Below the pieces are notes generated by a model. It saw nothing but the letters and a program-made list of their open reading frames with translations. It was not told where the DNA came from and did no database searches. A program made the position numbers and the translations under genes. A stretch of 64,000 nt of DNA from Alitiscatomonas aceti (GTDB taxonomy: Bacteria; Bacillota; Clostridia; Lachnospirales; Lachnospiraceae). Shown here in pieces: positions 33,259 through 42,607 of this stretch. Every line of letters starts with the position of its first letter. The first letter of the stretch is position 1. The stretch is taken from assembly GCF_025567195.1 (NCBI RefSeq), contig NZ_JAOQJF010000017.1:1-64000 (forward strand), read 5' to 3'.

Positions 33259-33522
33259 ATGGTAAAGCAAAGAGTTACGATCAAAAATCCCACCGGCCTT
33301 CATCTCAGGCCGGCGGGGATCCTGTGCAAGGAAGCCCTGCGGTACCAGTCCTCGGTGAAATTCCAGTTTGGTACCAGCACAGCCAATGCTAAGAGCGTTT
33401 TAAGCGTTCTTGGGGCCTGCGTGAAAAGCGGGGATGAGATTACGTTTATCTGCGAGGGGCCGGATGAGGAAAAGGCCCTGGCGGACATGGTCGCCCTGGT
33501 GGAAAGCGGCCTGGGAGAATAA
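33259..33522 (+). CDS. ptsH: HPr-family phosphocarrier protein
   Basis: From ATG 33259 (GGAG at 33245-33248) the protein has 87 residues, and numbering falls exactly on the canonical sites. His15 lies in 'NPTGLHLRPAG' (PTS phosphotransfer) and Ser46 in 'ANAKSVLSVLGA' (HPr kinase site). The normal 'KSIMGVM' is varied here to KSVLSVL. No ptsI is next to it, so it may be the main HPr encoded apart from enzyme I, or a Crh-like catabolite co-repressor with an intact His15. The start at 33241 would shift these landmarks and has no ribosome site. Confidence 0.9.
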   Translation: MVKQRVTIKNPTGLHLRPAGILCKEALRYQSSVKFQFGTSTANAKSVLSVLGACVKSGDEITFICEGPDEEKALADMVALVESGLGE

Positions 33523-33528
33523 CTGGAT

Positions 33529-34878
33529 ATGGTAGTTTATCTGATCCTTTATGGCGCCGGTATGCTTTTTGCATCCAGCGCCCATTACTATATGTCGGGA
33601 ATGAGTCTGATCCTGGCAGCCCTGTATCTGTATTTTTATGATTACAGGCGGAGCGGGAACCCGCTCCATCTCCGGGCCATGTTTTCCCTGTTCTGGGTAG
33701 GAGGGGAAGGGATCTCCTGCTTTAAGCTGAGCCGGCTCCAGACCGACTGGGACCCGGTGACCTGGGCCAGTTTTTTCATAGCCCTGGCCGCTTTCTGGAG
33801 TGTGTTTGGAATGGCAGAGGCCCGGATCCGGAAAAAACGGGAAGAGGGCAAGGATAAAAGAGAGGAAAAGGCCAGGAGGAAGGGCGTGGAAGCCGTATCT
33901 GAAGGAACAGAGGCTGCCGGGAGCTTTGGTATGCTCACGGCCATCCTTCTTCTGACGGCTGTGTCCTGGGCCGCTTTTCTTCTGGAAGCAGCGGTCCTGG
34001 GCTATGTGCCGTTCTTCCTGCGGGGAGTGCCCCATGCCTACTCCCATTTCCACATATCCGGCGTCCACTATTTCACCGTTTCCTGCGTGCTGGTACCGTC
34101 CATGGCAGTGATCTGGTTTCTGCGCGGAGGCGTAAAGAAGCGCTGGCAGGCGGTCCTGGTGCTTCTGGCTGCGGCAGCATCCCTTCTGGTCCCTGTGCTC
34201 TGCGTGTCCCGGTTCCAGCTGATCTTTGCGGTGATCCTGGCGGTGCTGACTTTTATGCAGGTCTCGGGAAAGAAGCGGCTGCGGTATCTGTTCGGAGCGG
34301 CTGCGGCGCTGCTGCCGCTCTATGTGATCCTGACTGTTGCCAGGAGCCACGATGTGGCGTATCTCAACGGTATTTTTGAGATGAAGGACCCGGCGACGCC
34401 TATTTTTATCACCCAGCCGTATATGTACATTGCCAATAATTATGATAATTTCAACTGTCTGGTGACAGAGCTCCCGGCCCATTCCATGGGGCTTAAGAGC
34501 CTGTTTCCCTTATGGGCCTTAACGGGGCTTAAGTTAATAAAGCCGGAGCTGGTGGATTTTCCCATCTATACCACCAAGGAGGAGCTGACGACGGTGACGC
34601 TGTTTTACGACGCCTACTACGATTTTGGCGTTGTGGGCGTGTTCCTTTTCTCAGCGGCCCTGGGGCTTTTTGCCGCATGGCTCATGGACCGGGCAGAGAG
34701 GGCAGAGAATCCGTTCTGGCAGCTTTTTTATTCCCAGGCGGCGCTTTATTTCATGCTGTCATTTTTTACCACCTGGTATTCCAATCCGGCCACCTGGTTT
34801 TATTTTGCAGCCACGGGAGCGGCGATGGTCTGGGTGGAGCTCATAAAGCGGCTGGCAGGAGCCGGGGAAAGGACATAA
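33529..34878 (+). CDS. Oligosaccharide repeat-unit polymerase, Wzy/EpsG-like
   Basis: The 449-residue membrane protein has about eleven hydrophobic segments and a large outer loop (about 250-330) of the kind seen in O-antigen/exopolysaccharide polymerases ('YIANNYDNFNCLVTELPAHS'). A basic cytoplasmic loop (about 100-128, 'KKREEGKDKREEKARRKG') is a conspicuous insertion. It begins 6 bases after the HPr gene. No other polysaccharide genes are adjacent, so it is an orphan polymerase or a related membrane protein of other function. Confidence 0.72.
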   Translation: MVVYLILYGAGMLFASSAHYYMSGMSLILAALYLYFYDYRRSGNPLHLRAMFSLFWVGGEGISCFKLSRLQTDWDPVTWASFFIALAAFWSVFGMAEARIRKKREEGKDKREEKARRKGVEAVSEGTEAAGSFGMLTAILLLTAVSWAAFLLEAAVLGYVPFFLRGVPHAYSHFHISGVHYFTVSCVLVPSMAVIWFLRGGVKKRWQAVLVLLAAAASLLVPVLCVSRFQLIFAVILAVLTFMQVSGKKRLRYLFGAAAALLPLYVILTVARSHDVAYLNGIFEMKDPATPIFITQPYMYIANNYDNFNCLVTELPAHSMGLKSLFPLWALTGLKLIKPELVDFPIYTTKEELTTVTLFYDAYYDFGVVGVFLFSAALGLFAAWLMDRAERAENPFWQLFYSQAALYFMLSFFTTWYSNPATWFYFAATGAAMVWVELIKRLAGAGERT

Positions 34879-34933
34879 AAGGGGAAGGCTGTTTTATCTG
34901 GGGGACAATAAGAAAACGATGGAGGAAATGAAA

Positions 34934-36127
34934 ATGGTATCAGAAAAAATGAAGCCGTTCATGGCGAACAATTCCGCGATCCGCGCCATGTTTGAGGAAG
35001 GAAAGAAAATGGCCGCCGTCTATGGGGCGGAAAACGTATACGATTTCAGTCTGGGAAATCCCAATGTGCCGGTTCCGGAGGTCAATGAGGCCATCCTGGA
35101 GATCGTGAAAGAGGAGGCGTTCAATGCCCTTCACGGCTATATGAGCAACGCCGGCTTTGAGGATGTGCGCCAGACCATCGCCCAGTCCATCAATGAACGG
35201 TTCGGCACCAGTTTTTCTGAGAAAAACCTGATCATGACCGTGGGAGCTGCAAGCGGCCTCAATGTGATCTTAAAGAGCATCTTAAACCCTGGAGACCAGG
35301 TGATCGTATTCGCCCCGTACTTTGTGGAGTACGACGGCTATGTGAGGAATTATGACGGAGAAGTGGTGCGGATCTCCCCGGATACAGAGACCTTTATGCC
35401 AAAGCTGGATGAGTTTGAGGAGAAGATCACAAAAAGGACCAAGGCCGTCATCATCAATAACCCCAATAATCCCACAGGAGTTGTGTATGGCGAGGATACC
35501 ATAAAGGCCCTGGCGGCTATCCTGGAGAAGAAGGAAAAGGAGTTTGGCATCTCCATCCTTCTGATCTCCGACGAGCCCTACCGGGAGCTGGCCTACGGGG
35601 TGGAGGTCCCCTATGTGACAAAGTATTACCATAATACGGTGGTGGGGTATTCTTACAGCAAATCCCTTTCCATCCCCGGCGAGCGCATCGGCTACCTGGT
35701 GATCCCCGATGAGGTGGATGAGAGCGGGGAGCTGATCACTGCCGCCTCCATCGCCAACCGGGTCCTGGGCTGCGTCAACGCCCCGTCCCTGATCCAGAAG
35801 GTGATCCACTACTGTATCCGGCACAAGGTGACCGTCAACGTGGAGGCCTACGAGAAGAACCGGGATCTTTTGTACCATGCGTTAAAGGAAGACGGCTTTA
35901 CCTGCGCAAAGCCCGACGGCGCGTTTTACCTGTTTGTCAAGTCTCCGGTAGCGGATGAAAAGGAATTCTGTGAGACCGCAAAGAAGCATCACGTCCTGAT
36001 GGTCCCCGGCAGCTCCTTTGCCTGCCCGGGCTATGTGCGGATCGCTTACTGCGTATCCCATGAGCAGATCGAGCGCTCCCTTCCGGCGTTCCGGGAGATC
36101 GCCAGGGAATATGGTCTGTTAAAGTAG
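34934..36127 (+). CDS. Pyridoxal-phosphate aminotransferase, class I/II
   Basis: ATG 34934 has GGAGGAA at 34921-34927 and gives 397 residues; the frame is open from 34919. Fold-type I marks are 'NPNNPTGVVYGEDTI', 'LLISDEPYRELAYG' and the Schiff-base lysine in 'VGYSYSKSLSIPGERIGYL' (about 238), with the terminal substrate-binding arginine in 'CPGYVRIAYCVS'. It resembles AspC-type enzymes of clostridia that handle aspartate or aromatic amino acids. The exact substrate cannot be set. No biosynthetic neighbours help. Confidence 0.9.
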   Translation: MVSEKMKPFMANNSAIRAMFEEGKKMAAVYGAENVYDFSLGNPNVPVPEVNEAILEIVKEEAFNALHGYMSNAGFEDVRQTIAQSINERFGTSFSEKNLIMTVGAASGLNVILKSILNPGDQVIVFAPYFVEYDGYVRNYDGEVVRISPDTETFMPKLDEFEEKITKRTKAVIINNPNNPTGVVYGEDTIKALAAILEKKEKEFGISILLISDEPYRELAYGVEVPYVTKYYHNTVVGYSYSKSLSIPGERIGYLVIPDEVDESGELITAASIANRVLGCVNAPSLIQKVIHYCIRHKVTVNVEAYEKNRDLLYHALKEDGFTCAKPDGAFYLFVKSPVADEKEFCETAKKHHVLMVPGSSFACPGYVRIAYCVSHEQIERSLPAFREIAREYGLLK

Positions 36128-36158
36128 AGGGCAGACGCAGGTCCTCATGGAGGAGGAA

Positions 36159-37283
36159 ATGGATATCAGAAAATATGCGAGGATCTTTTTAAACATTGCG
36201 GTTCCCCTTATGACCATCTACCTGATCTGTGTCTGGGGACCGCGGCTTCTTGGTTTCTTCATACCGTTTGTGATCGGCTGGGTGGTGGCCATGATCGCCA
36301 ATCCCCTGGTGCGGTTCCTGGAAAAAAAGATACGGATCGTCAGGCGGCACAGCTCCATGGTCCTGATCGTGGGGGTTCTGGCTCTGGTGATCTTTGGCCT
36401 GTATTTCCTGGGAAGCCGGGGGCTTAAGGAGATGGTGCTGTTCGTGCGGGCCCTTCCGGGGCTTTATGCGGAGGTCCAGGAGGATGTGGCCGAAGCCTAT
36501 GCGGAGCTGGAGCAGGTCCTTACGTTCCTGCCTCCGGAGGTGAAGGACTCCTTCGGTCAGGTCATCGAGCAGCTGGGAGCGTACATCGGCGGCTTTCTCC
36601 AGGACCTGGCGGCCTCTGCCGGAGGAGCTGTGGCCAGGACCCTGCCGGATGTGCTGGTCCATACCATTGTGGTCCTTCTGTCCTCCTATCTGTTCCTGGC
36701 GGAGCATGATGTGATCGTCCAGAGGATAAAGGAAGTGATGCCGGGGGCGGTGAAGCGGTATGCGGGACTTATAAAGAAGGACGTCAGGAAGGTCATCGGC
36801 GGCTACTTCATGGCCCAGTTCAAGATCATGTTCGTGGTGGCCCTGGTGCTCATGGGAGGTCTTATGCTCCTGGGCGTCCATTACTGGGCGGTCCTGGCGG
36901 TGGCCATTGCCATTCTGGATTTCCTGCCCATGTTCGGCACAGGAACGGTGCTGATCCCCTGGGCTGCGGTGAAGCTGTTTACCGGGGATTTTGCCTATGC
37001 GGCCGGCCTGGGACTGCTTTACGTCCTGTCCCAGGCGGTCCGGCAGATCATCCAGCCCAAGATCGTGGGGGACAGCATGGGGCTTCCGCCTCTGACCACC
37101 CTGTTTTTCCTGTTCCTGGGATACAGGCTCCGGGGACTGGCCGGTATGATCCTGGCCGTTCCGGTGGGACTGATCTTTATTAAATTTTATGAATACGGGG
37201 CCTTCGATTCCCTGATAAACAGCGTAAAGGAGCTGGCCAGGGAGATCGAGGAGATCCGTCATGGAGATGGGAAGGAGCCATAG
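36159..37283 (+). CDS. AI-2E family transporter / YtvI-like permease
   Basis: The 374-residue membrane protein of the AI-2E/PerM family has about eight helices and the typical central 'YFMAQFKIMFVVALVLMGGL' and 'AILDFLPMFGTGTVLIPWA' segments. ATG 36159 is favoured, with GGAGG ending 5 bases upstream; ATG 36147 is the alternative. B. subtilis YtvI is a sporulation-linked member, while others export autoinducer-2 or act as sodium/proton antiporters, so the substrate is undecided. Confidence 0.88.
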   Translation: MDIRKYARIFLNIAVPLMTIYLICVWGPRLLGFFIPFVIGWVVAMIANPLVRFLEKKIRIVRRHSSMVLIVGVLALVIFGLYFLGSRGLKEMVLFVRALPGLYAEVQEDVAEAYAELEQVLTFLPPEVKDSFGQVIEQLGAYIGGFLQDLAASAGGAVARTLPDVLVHTIVVLLSSYLFLAEHDVIVQRIKEVMPGAVKRYAGLIKKDVRKVIGGYFMAQFKIMFVVALVLMGGLMLLGVHYWAVLAVAIAILDFLPMFGTGTVLIPWAAVKLFTGDFAYAAGLGLLYVLSQAVRQIIQPKIVGDSMGLPPLTTLFFLFLGYRLRGLAGMILAVPVGLIFIKFYEYGAFDSLINSVKELAREIEEIRHGDGKEP

Positions 37284-37301
37284 GCCCCTTCCCGTTTTTT
37301 T
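37269..37301 (+). terminator. Terminator at the end of the AI-2E permease gene
   Basis: GGGAAGG (37269-37275) pairs with CCTTCCC (37287-37293), extended by GCC/GGC inside, and is followed by G and seven T (37295-37301). The stem includes the last codons of the gene. It separates the gene from the VanR-like operon. Confidence 0.87.
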
Positions 37302-37376
37302 CCATAAAAAAGTAAGGCAAAAGTGGGCAAAGTATGGTATGATGGTACATATATTACGGACAGAGGAGGATGTTTC

Positions 37377-38081
37377 ATGGATCAGATCAATATTCTCGTT
37401 GTGGATGATGAAAAAGAGATCGCGGACCTGGTGGAGATCTACCTGGTCAGCGACGGATATAAAGTATTTAAGGCCAACAATGCCCTGGACGGACTGGAGA
37501 TCCTGGAAAAGGAGGAGATCCACCTGGTGCTCCTGGATATCATGATGCCGGGGATGGACGGACTGGAGATGTGCCGGAAGATCCGGGAGACCAACAATAT
37601 CCCGATCATCATGCTGAGCGCCAAGTCCACGGATCTGGATAAGATCCTGGGCCTGGGGACCGGGGCGGACGACTATGTGGTGAAGCCCTTTAACCCGCTG
37701 GAACTGACGGCCAGGGTAAAATCCCAGCTGAGACGGTATACCCAGCTAAATCCCAACCGGAATACCGGTCAGGCTGCCAAAAACGAGATCAATATCAAGG
37801 GTCTCTCCATCAATAAGGACAACCACAAGGTGGTGGTATACGGAGAGGAGATCAAGCTGACGCCCATCGAGTTCGATATCCTTTATCTCCTGGCCTCCAA
37901 TCCAGGCCGGGTGTTCAGCACTGACGAGATCTTTGAAAAGGTATGGAATGAGAAGGTATACGAGGCCAATAATACGGTCATGGTACATATCCGCCGTCTC
38001 CGCGGAAAAATGAAGGAGGATACCAGACAGAATAAGATCATCACCACAGTCTGGGGGGTGGGTTATAAAATTGAAAAGTGA
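37377..38081 (+). CDS. VanR-like response regulator
   Basis: ATG 37377 follows GAGGATG, giving 234 residues. The receiver domain has 'ILVVDDEKEIADLV', the phospho-aspartate in 'LVLLDIMMPGMDGLEM' and the lysine in 'DDYVVKPFNPLELT'. The OmpR-type winged helix is in 'LTPIEFDILYLLASNPGRVF' and 'VMVHIRRLRGKM'. It is most like VanR and the PhoB-type regulators of ABC export systems. The stop overlaps the kinase start. TATGAT near 37350 may be its -10 box. Confidence 0.88.
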   Translation: MDQINILVVDDEKEIADLVEIYLVSDGYKVFKANNALDGLEILEKEEIHLVLLDIMMPGMDGLEMCRKIRETNNIPIIMLSAKSTDLDKILGLGTGADDYVVKPFNPLELTARVKSQLRRYTQLNPNRNTGQAAKNEINIKGLSINKDNHKVVVYGEEIKLTPIEFDILYLLASNPGRVFSTDEIFEKVWNEKVYEANNTVMVHIRRLRGKMKEDTRQNKIITTVWGVGYKIEK

Positions 38082-39207
38082 TTTCAGCAGACGGTTTTAC
38101 GGACAGGTCCTGGTCAATATCCTGTACAGCACCCTGGTGGCATGTCTGGTGGAGATCTTTCTGATCGCCAACGTGGATATGATCGTCAATTATCTGGAAA
38201 AGACCCAGGGAAGCCTTTCCCCTGCCCTTAAGATCTTCCGGATGGGGACTGCCACCACGATCCTTTATGTGATCGCCGGCATCGGGATCTTTTCCCTGAC
38301 CTTCCTGCTTTTGCAGAGAAAGTCCATCCGGTACATAGGAAAGATCGCAGCAGCCATCCAGAACATCTCCGAGGGAGATCTGAATATCCAGGTGGAGGTG
38401 GAGGGAGACGATGAGTTTGCCATGATGGCGGCCAGCTTAAACCGGATGGAGGCCGATATCCGGGAGCTGATGGATAAGGAACGGGAATCGGAGCGGACGA
38501 AAAATGAGCTGATCACCAACGTGGCCCATGACCTCCGGACGCCGCTGACCTCCATCATCGGCTACCTGGAGCTGCTTTCCAGGGGCATGCCCATGGAGGA
38601 GGAGATGCGGCAGAAATACATTGACATCGCCTATACAAAGGCCAAGCGCCTGGAAAAGCTCATCGAGGACTTATTCGGCTTTACGAAGATGAACTGCGGC
38701 AAGATTGCCATGCACGTGGGCCGGGTGGACATCGTAAAGCTCCTGGGACAGCTTCTGGAGGAGTTTTATCCCAGCTTTGCCGATAAGGGGCTTACCTATG
38801 AGCTGACCAGCAATGTGCCGTCCCTGGAGATCACCGCCGATGGAAATCTCCTGGCCCGGCTGTTTGACAACCTGATCAACAATGCCATCAAATACGGGGC
38901 CGAGGGAAAGAAGGTACTGGTAAAGGTTGAGGCGGAGGAAGAAGTGGTATCCGTTTCTGTGGTAAACTTCGGCTATGTGATCCCGGAGGGAGAGCTGCAT
39001 CTGATCTTCAATAAATTTTATCGGGTGGAGCAGTCCCGGTCCACAGCCACGGGAGGAACGGGCCTGGGGCTGGCCATTGTAAAAAATATCGTGGATATGC
39101 ATGGAGGGACCATTTCCGTCACCAGCGACTTAAACGGTACGGTGTTCCAGGTAAAGCTGAAGATCGATTTTGATGTGAACAGAGAAAATTTCAGAGCGAT
39201 AGGATGA
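38071..39207 (+). CDS. VanS-like sensor histidine kinase
   Basis: The gene starts at TTG 38071 with GGGGGGTGGG in front, overlapping the regulator by 11 bases, and encodes 378 residues. Two membrane segments (about 12-35 and 62-85) flank an outer loop. HAMP follows ('AAIQNISEGDLNIQVEVEGD'), then HisKA with 'ELITNVAHDLRTPLTSIIG' and HATPase with 'NLINNAIKYGAEGK' and 'TGGTGLGLAIVKNIVD'. It is similar to VanS-type kinases that sense envelope damage. The next genes code for a surface protein and an ABC transporter, which are probably its target. Confidence 0.88.
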   Translation: MKSDFSRRFYGQVLVNILYSTLVACLVEIFLIANVDMIVNYLEKTQGSLSPALKIFRMGTATTILYVIAGIGIFSLTFLLLQRKSIRYIGKIAAAIQNISEGDLNIQVEVEGDDEFAMMAASLNRMEADIRELMDKERESERTKNELITNVAHDLRTPLTSIIGYLELLSRGMPMEEEMRQKYIDIAYTKAKRLEKLIEDLFGFTKMNCGKIAMHVGRVDIVKLLGQLLEEFYPSFADKGLTYELTSNVPSLEITADGNLLARLFDNLINNAIKYGAEGKKVLVKVEAEEEVVSVSVVNFGYVIPEGELHLIFNKFYRVEQSRSTATGGTGLGLAIVKNIVDMHGGTISVTSDLNGTVFQVKLKIDFDVNRENFRAIG

Positions 39208-41657
39208 ATCATATGGGAAAAAGAAGCGTCAGGGTGTTCCTTGCACTGGTTTTTGCGCTCCTGCTTCCAGGAAGCCCGGCATGGGCGGGAGACGGAGCGC
39301 CGGTATCCATGGAGGTTTCCACAGTCTATGGGGATATGGGAAAGTTTGGGAGCCATATCCCCCTTGTTATTACTTTTTACGGCCAGTCGGAGACGCCCTT
39401 TAACGGTACGGTGAACGTAAAGACCCTGGAGAGCACGCCGGATAACAGCGATGAGGTCTATCAGTACAGCTTCCCGGTTTCTGTGAAGCTGGCGGAGACG
39501 GAAAAAAAGGAGATCTATATCCCCCTGGGGCAGAAGAGCAGCGGGATCCATGTGGCCCTCTGCGACCAGGGGGGAAGAGAGGTGGATTCCTGTTCTCTTT
39601 CCTTTGATGTGTCCCGGGACATGGGAAGGCTGCTGATCGGAGGCCTGGCAGGAGAGGAAGAGGAGCTCTCATACTTTGACGGCGTCCACCTGGAATACGG
39701 CATGGTGGATTCCCGGCTGATCCTCCTGGACCAGAAGGCCCTGCCCTCCGACGCCAGGGGACTGGAGCTTCTGGATATCCTTCTGATCAACGGCTTTTCT
39801 ACGGAAAGTCTCACCGAGGACCAGAGGACAGCCATCCTTCAGTGGGTGGAACGGGGCGGGACCCTCCTGCTGGGCACAGGCCAGGAAGCAGAGAAGGTCC
39901 TGGGGGGATTTTCCGAAGATCTGGGCGGAGTCCGGATCCGGGGATATGAAAAAAAGAAAGTGGGCCTGGGGGTGGAATACGCCCAGGATTCCCCGGAGGA
40001 TGCCCAGGTGGAGCTGATGTGCGCTGAGCTTTCTGTGCCCGGCGGAAGAGTGGTCATGGAAGGAGACGATATCCCTCTTTTAACGGTGATCCGGCGCGGG
40101 AAGGGAAAAATGGGATTTTTTTCCTATGATCTGGGGGAGATCCGCGGGTTTGCAGAAAAGACCCCTGGCTATGTGGCGGAGATCCTGACAAAGACCCTGG
40201 GCCAGGAGGCTGTCTCCCAGCTTTACTATTACAGCTCCTATGGAAGGAACGACGACTACTGGAGCGCCCAGAGCCTGGTGAGCACCGGCAGTGTGGACCG
40301 GCTGCCCAGGATCCCGCTTTATATGGCAGTGACAGCCGTCTATATCCTGGCGGCAGGGCCGGGGCTTTACCTGTATCTGAAAAAGAAGGACCTGAGCCGG
40401 TACTACGGAATTTCTGTGGTCATAGCTTCGGCGGCGGCCTCAGCGGTCATCTATCTGCTGGGAACGGGGACCCGGTTCACGTCGGAATTTTATACTCTGG
40501 CTACGGTACTGGGTACCTCCGGGGACACGGTGGAGGAGACCACCTTTTTAGATGTGCGGACGCCGGACAGCCGTCCCTTTTCCCTGCGGGTGCCTGCGGA
40601 GTATTCCATTACTCCCCTGACCAGATCCAGCCAGTATGAGGAGCAGCCGGTCCAGGCCTTTGACGGAAAACAGGCGGCAGATGTGAGGATCGCCCGGGAG
40701 GAGGATGCGGCAGTCCTTTCAGCCAGCCGGTCCAGGGCCTTCGATCCCAGGTATTTTAAGCTGGAATCCAGGGGAGAACGGACGTTTCCCGGAAGGATCG
40801 AAGGAGATCTGAGGCTGTTCGAGGGAAAGCTTTCCGGCTATATCAGAAATGGCTATGATTTTCCCCTGACCGACAGCGCCGTCTTCTTTTACGGACAGGT
40901 CTGCCCGCTGGGAGATCTGGAGCCCGGGGAGGTACGGGAGCTTAAAGAGGAGCCTGTGTTAAACTGGCCGGTGAACATGACCTATCTGGCTGCCCAGTGG
41001 CTGGTGGAGAGGGATTCGGCCGGGAAGGAGCTGGACGATGAAGAGCTTCTGCGGAATACGGACCGGCGGAGCCTTTACGGCTGGTATCTGGATCAGACCT
41101 ACGGCGGCGCCTACGTTTCCGGCGCGCGGTTTTCTGCCCTGGGCCCGGAGCAGGGGCTCTGGGAGTGGGTCTCACCCGACGGCCAGGCGGCAGACGGCCA
41201 GGTCCTTTATACGCAGGAGCTGGAGATGACCACAGAAAAGGGCGGGAGCGTCTGGAGGAGCGGTCTTTATAATCCCCAGCAGGTGGTCTCCGGGAACATG
41301 GGATACGGCAGCGACGGCCTCTCCCTTTATGGAACAGAGCCAGTGACGGTGGAATACTTCCTGGGAACAGACCTGGACGTGGAAAAGGTGGCCTTCACCT
41401 TTATCTCTCCGGAATTTTTCAGCGGCGAGGATTTTTATTATATCCGGCCGTTTGAGGGCGAGGCTTGTTTTTACAATAATGAAACGAAGAATTACGACCC
41501 GGTAGACCTTTCCGGCGGCGGATTTACGGAAAGCGTGCTGGCGCCTTACCTGTCTGCGGAGAACAGCCTGGTGGTAAAATATACGGCGGAGGAAGGGGAC
41601 ACTTCGGGAGTTACCTCGATGCTGCCGGTGCCGGTGGTGACAGGGAGGAAACGCTGA
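39204..41657 (+). CDS. 817-residue exported membrane protein of an ABC system
   Basis: The large protein starts with a signal peptide ('FLALVFALLLPGSPAWAG'). A long outer region (about 30-365) contains a glutamine-amidotransferase-like strand set ('LLINGFSTESLTEDQRTAIL', 'GGTLLLGTGQ'). Two membrane helices lie in the middle (about 372-420, 'LYMAVTAVYILAAGPGLYLY'), followed by another outer domain. The layout resembles uncharacterised secreted partners of ABC exporters (GldG/DUF4350-like), but I do not recognise the family with certainty. M1 overlaps the kinase stop; M4 (39213) is an alternative. It ends on the ATPase start. Confidence 0.7.
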   Translation: MNHMGKRSVRVFLALVFALLLPGSPAWAGDGAPVSMEVSTVYGDMGKFGSHIPLVITFYGQSETPFNGTVNVKTLESTPDNSDEVYQYSFPVSVKLAETEKKEIYIPLGQKSSGIHVALCDQGGREVDSCSLSFDVSRDMGRLLIGGLAGEEEELSYFDGVHLEYGMVDSRLILLDQKALPSDARGLELLDILLINGFSTESLTEDQRTAILQWVERGGTLLLGTGQEAEKVLGGFSEDLGGVRIRGYEKKKVGLGVEYAQDSPEDAQVELMCAELSVPGGRVVMEGDDIPLLTVIRRGKGKMGFFSYDLGEIRGFAEKTPGYVAEILTKTLGQEAVSQLYYYSSYGRNDDYWSAQSLVSTGSVDRLPRIPLYMAVTAVYILAAGPGLYLYLKKKDLSRYYGISVVIASAAASAVIYLLGTGTRFTSEFYTLATVLGTSGDTVEETTFLDVRTPDSRPFSLRVPAEYSITPLTRSSQYEEQPVQAFDGKQAADVRIAREEDAAVLSASRSRAFDPRYFKLESRGERTFPGRIEGDLRLFEGKLSGYIRNGYDFPLTDSAVFFYGQVCPLGDLEPGEVRELKEEPVLNWPVNMTYLAAQWLVERDSAGKELDDEELLRNTDRRSLYGWYLDQTYGGAYVSGARFSALGPEQGLWEWVSPDGQAADGQVLYTQELEMTTEKGGSVWRSGLYNPQQVVSGNMGYGSDGLSLYGTEPVTVEYFLGTDLDVEKVAFTFISPEFFSGEDFYYIRPFEGEACFYNNETKNYDPVDLSGGGFTESVLAPYLSAENSLVVKYTAEEGDTSGVTSMLPVPVVTGRKR

Positions 41658-42607
41658 TGTTAAAGATCCATGGCTTAAAAAAGAAATTTGGGAATTTTGA
41701 AGCCCTGAGGGGATTGGATATGGAAGTGGAGGAGGGGGCCCTTTACGGCTTTGTGGGGCCCAACGGAGCCGGAAAGACCACAGCCATCAAGATCATGGCG
41801 GGGCTTTTAAAGCCGGACGAGGGATCGGTGGAGATCTGCGGAAAGGACGCTTTAAGGTTCCGGGAGGAGGCAAAGGATCAGTTTGGCTATGTGCCCGATG
41901 AGTTTGGCATGTATGACAATCTGAAGGTGCGGGAATATATGGAGTTTTTTGCCTCCTGCTACGGCCTCTCCGGCCTCATGGGAAGAAAGCGGTGCGAGGA
42001 GCTTTTAGACCAGGTGAAGCTTTCTGACCGGGCGGACTTTTTTGTGGACAGCCTTTCCCGGGGAATGAAGCAGAGACTCTGCCTGGCCAGGGCCCTGATC
42101 CACGATCCCGGTCTTCTGATCCTGGACGAGCCCACCTCAGGCATGGATCCCAGGACCCGGATGGAATTTAAGGAGATGTTAAAGGAGCTGTGCGCCGAGG
42201 GGAAGACCATTCTGGTCAGCTCCCACATCCTTTCGGAGCTGTCCCAGATGTGTACAGACATCGGGATCATCGACGCCGGAAAGATCGTCCTTTCCGGCAA
42301 CATGGCGGAGATCCTCCAGAAGGTCAATGATTCCAACCCGCTGCTGATCCGGATCTGCGGCGAGAGCCGGACAGCCATCGGGATCTTAAAAAAGGATCCC
42401 AGGGTCCAGACCATCGCCATCCGGGACGAGGACATCATCGTCAATTTCCACGGAAACCGGCAGGCAGAGGCAGAGCTTTTATACAGCCTCATGGAGGCGG
42501 GGATCCCAGTCAGCGGATTCATCAGAGAGCAGGGAGACCTGGAAAGTATCTTTATGCAGATCACAAGCCATGATAAGGGAAAGGTGGTGCTCAGCAGTGA
42601 AGAGTAA
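41657..42607 (+). CDS. ABC transporter ATP-binding protein
   Basis: The 316-residue ATPase has Walker A 'GPNGAGKTTAIKIMAG', signature 'LSRGMKQRLCLARAL', Walker B 'LLILDEPTSGMD' and the switch histidine in 'ILVSSHILSEL'. It is of the DrrA/CcmA type with a C-terminal extension of about 90 residues. The start shares bases with the stop of the 817-residue gene. With the next permease it forms a heteromeric exporter. Confidence 0.92.
   Translation: MLKIHGLKKKFGNFEALRGLDMEVEEGALYGFVGPNGAGKTTAIKIMAGLLKPDEGSVEICGKDALRFREEAKDQFGYVPDEFGMYDNLKVREYMEFFASCYGLSGLMGRKRCEELLDQVKLSDRADFFVDSLSRGMKQRLCLARALIHDPGLLILDEPTSGMDPRTRMEFKEMLKELCAEGKTILVSSHILSELSQMCTDIGIIDAGKIVLSGNMAEILQKVNDSNPLLIRICGESRTAIGILKKDPRVQTIAIRDEDIIVNFHGNRQAEAELLYSLMEAGIPVSGFIREQGDLESIFMQITSHDKGKVVLSSEE

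Noticed and set aside
36189..37523. 444-codon minus-strand ORF opposite the AI-2E permease
   Set aside because: Shadow frame of a GC-rich coding region; His/Gln-rich, crosses the terminator and the regulator start.
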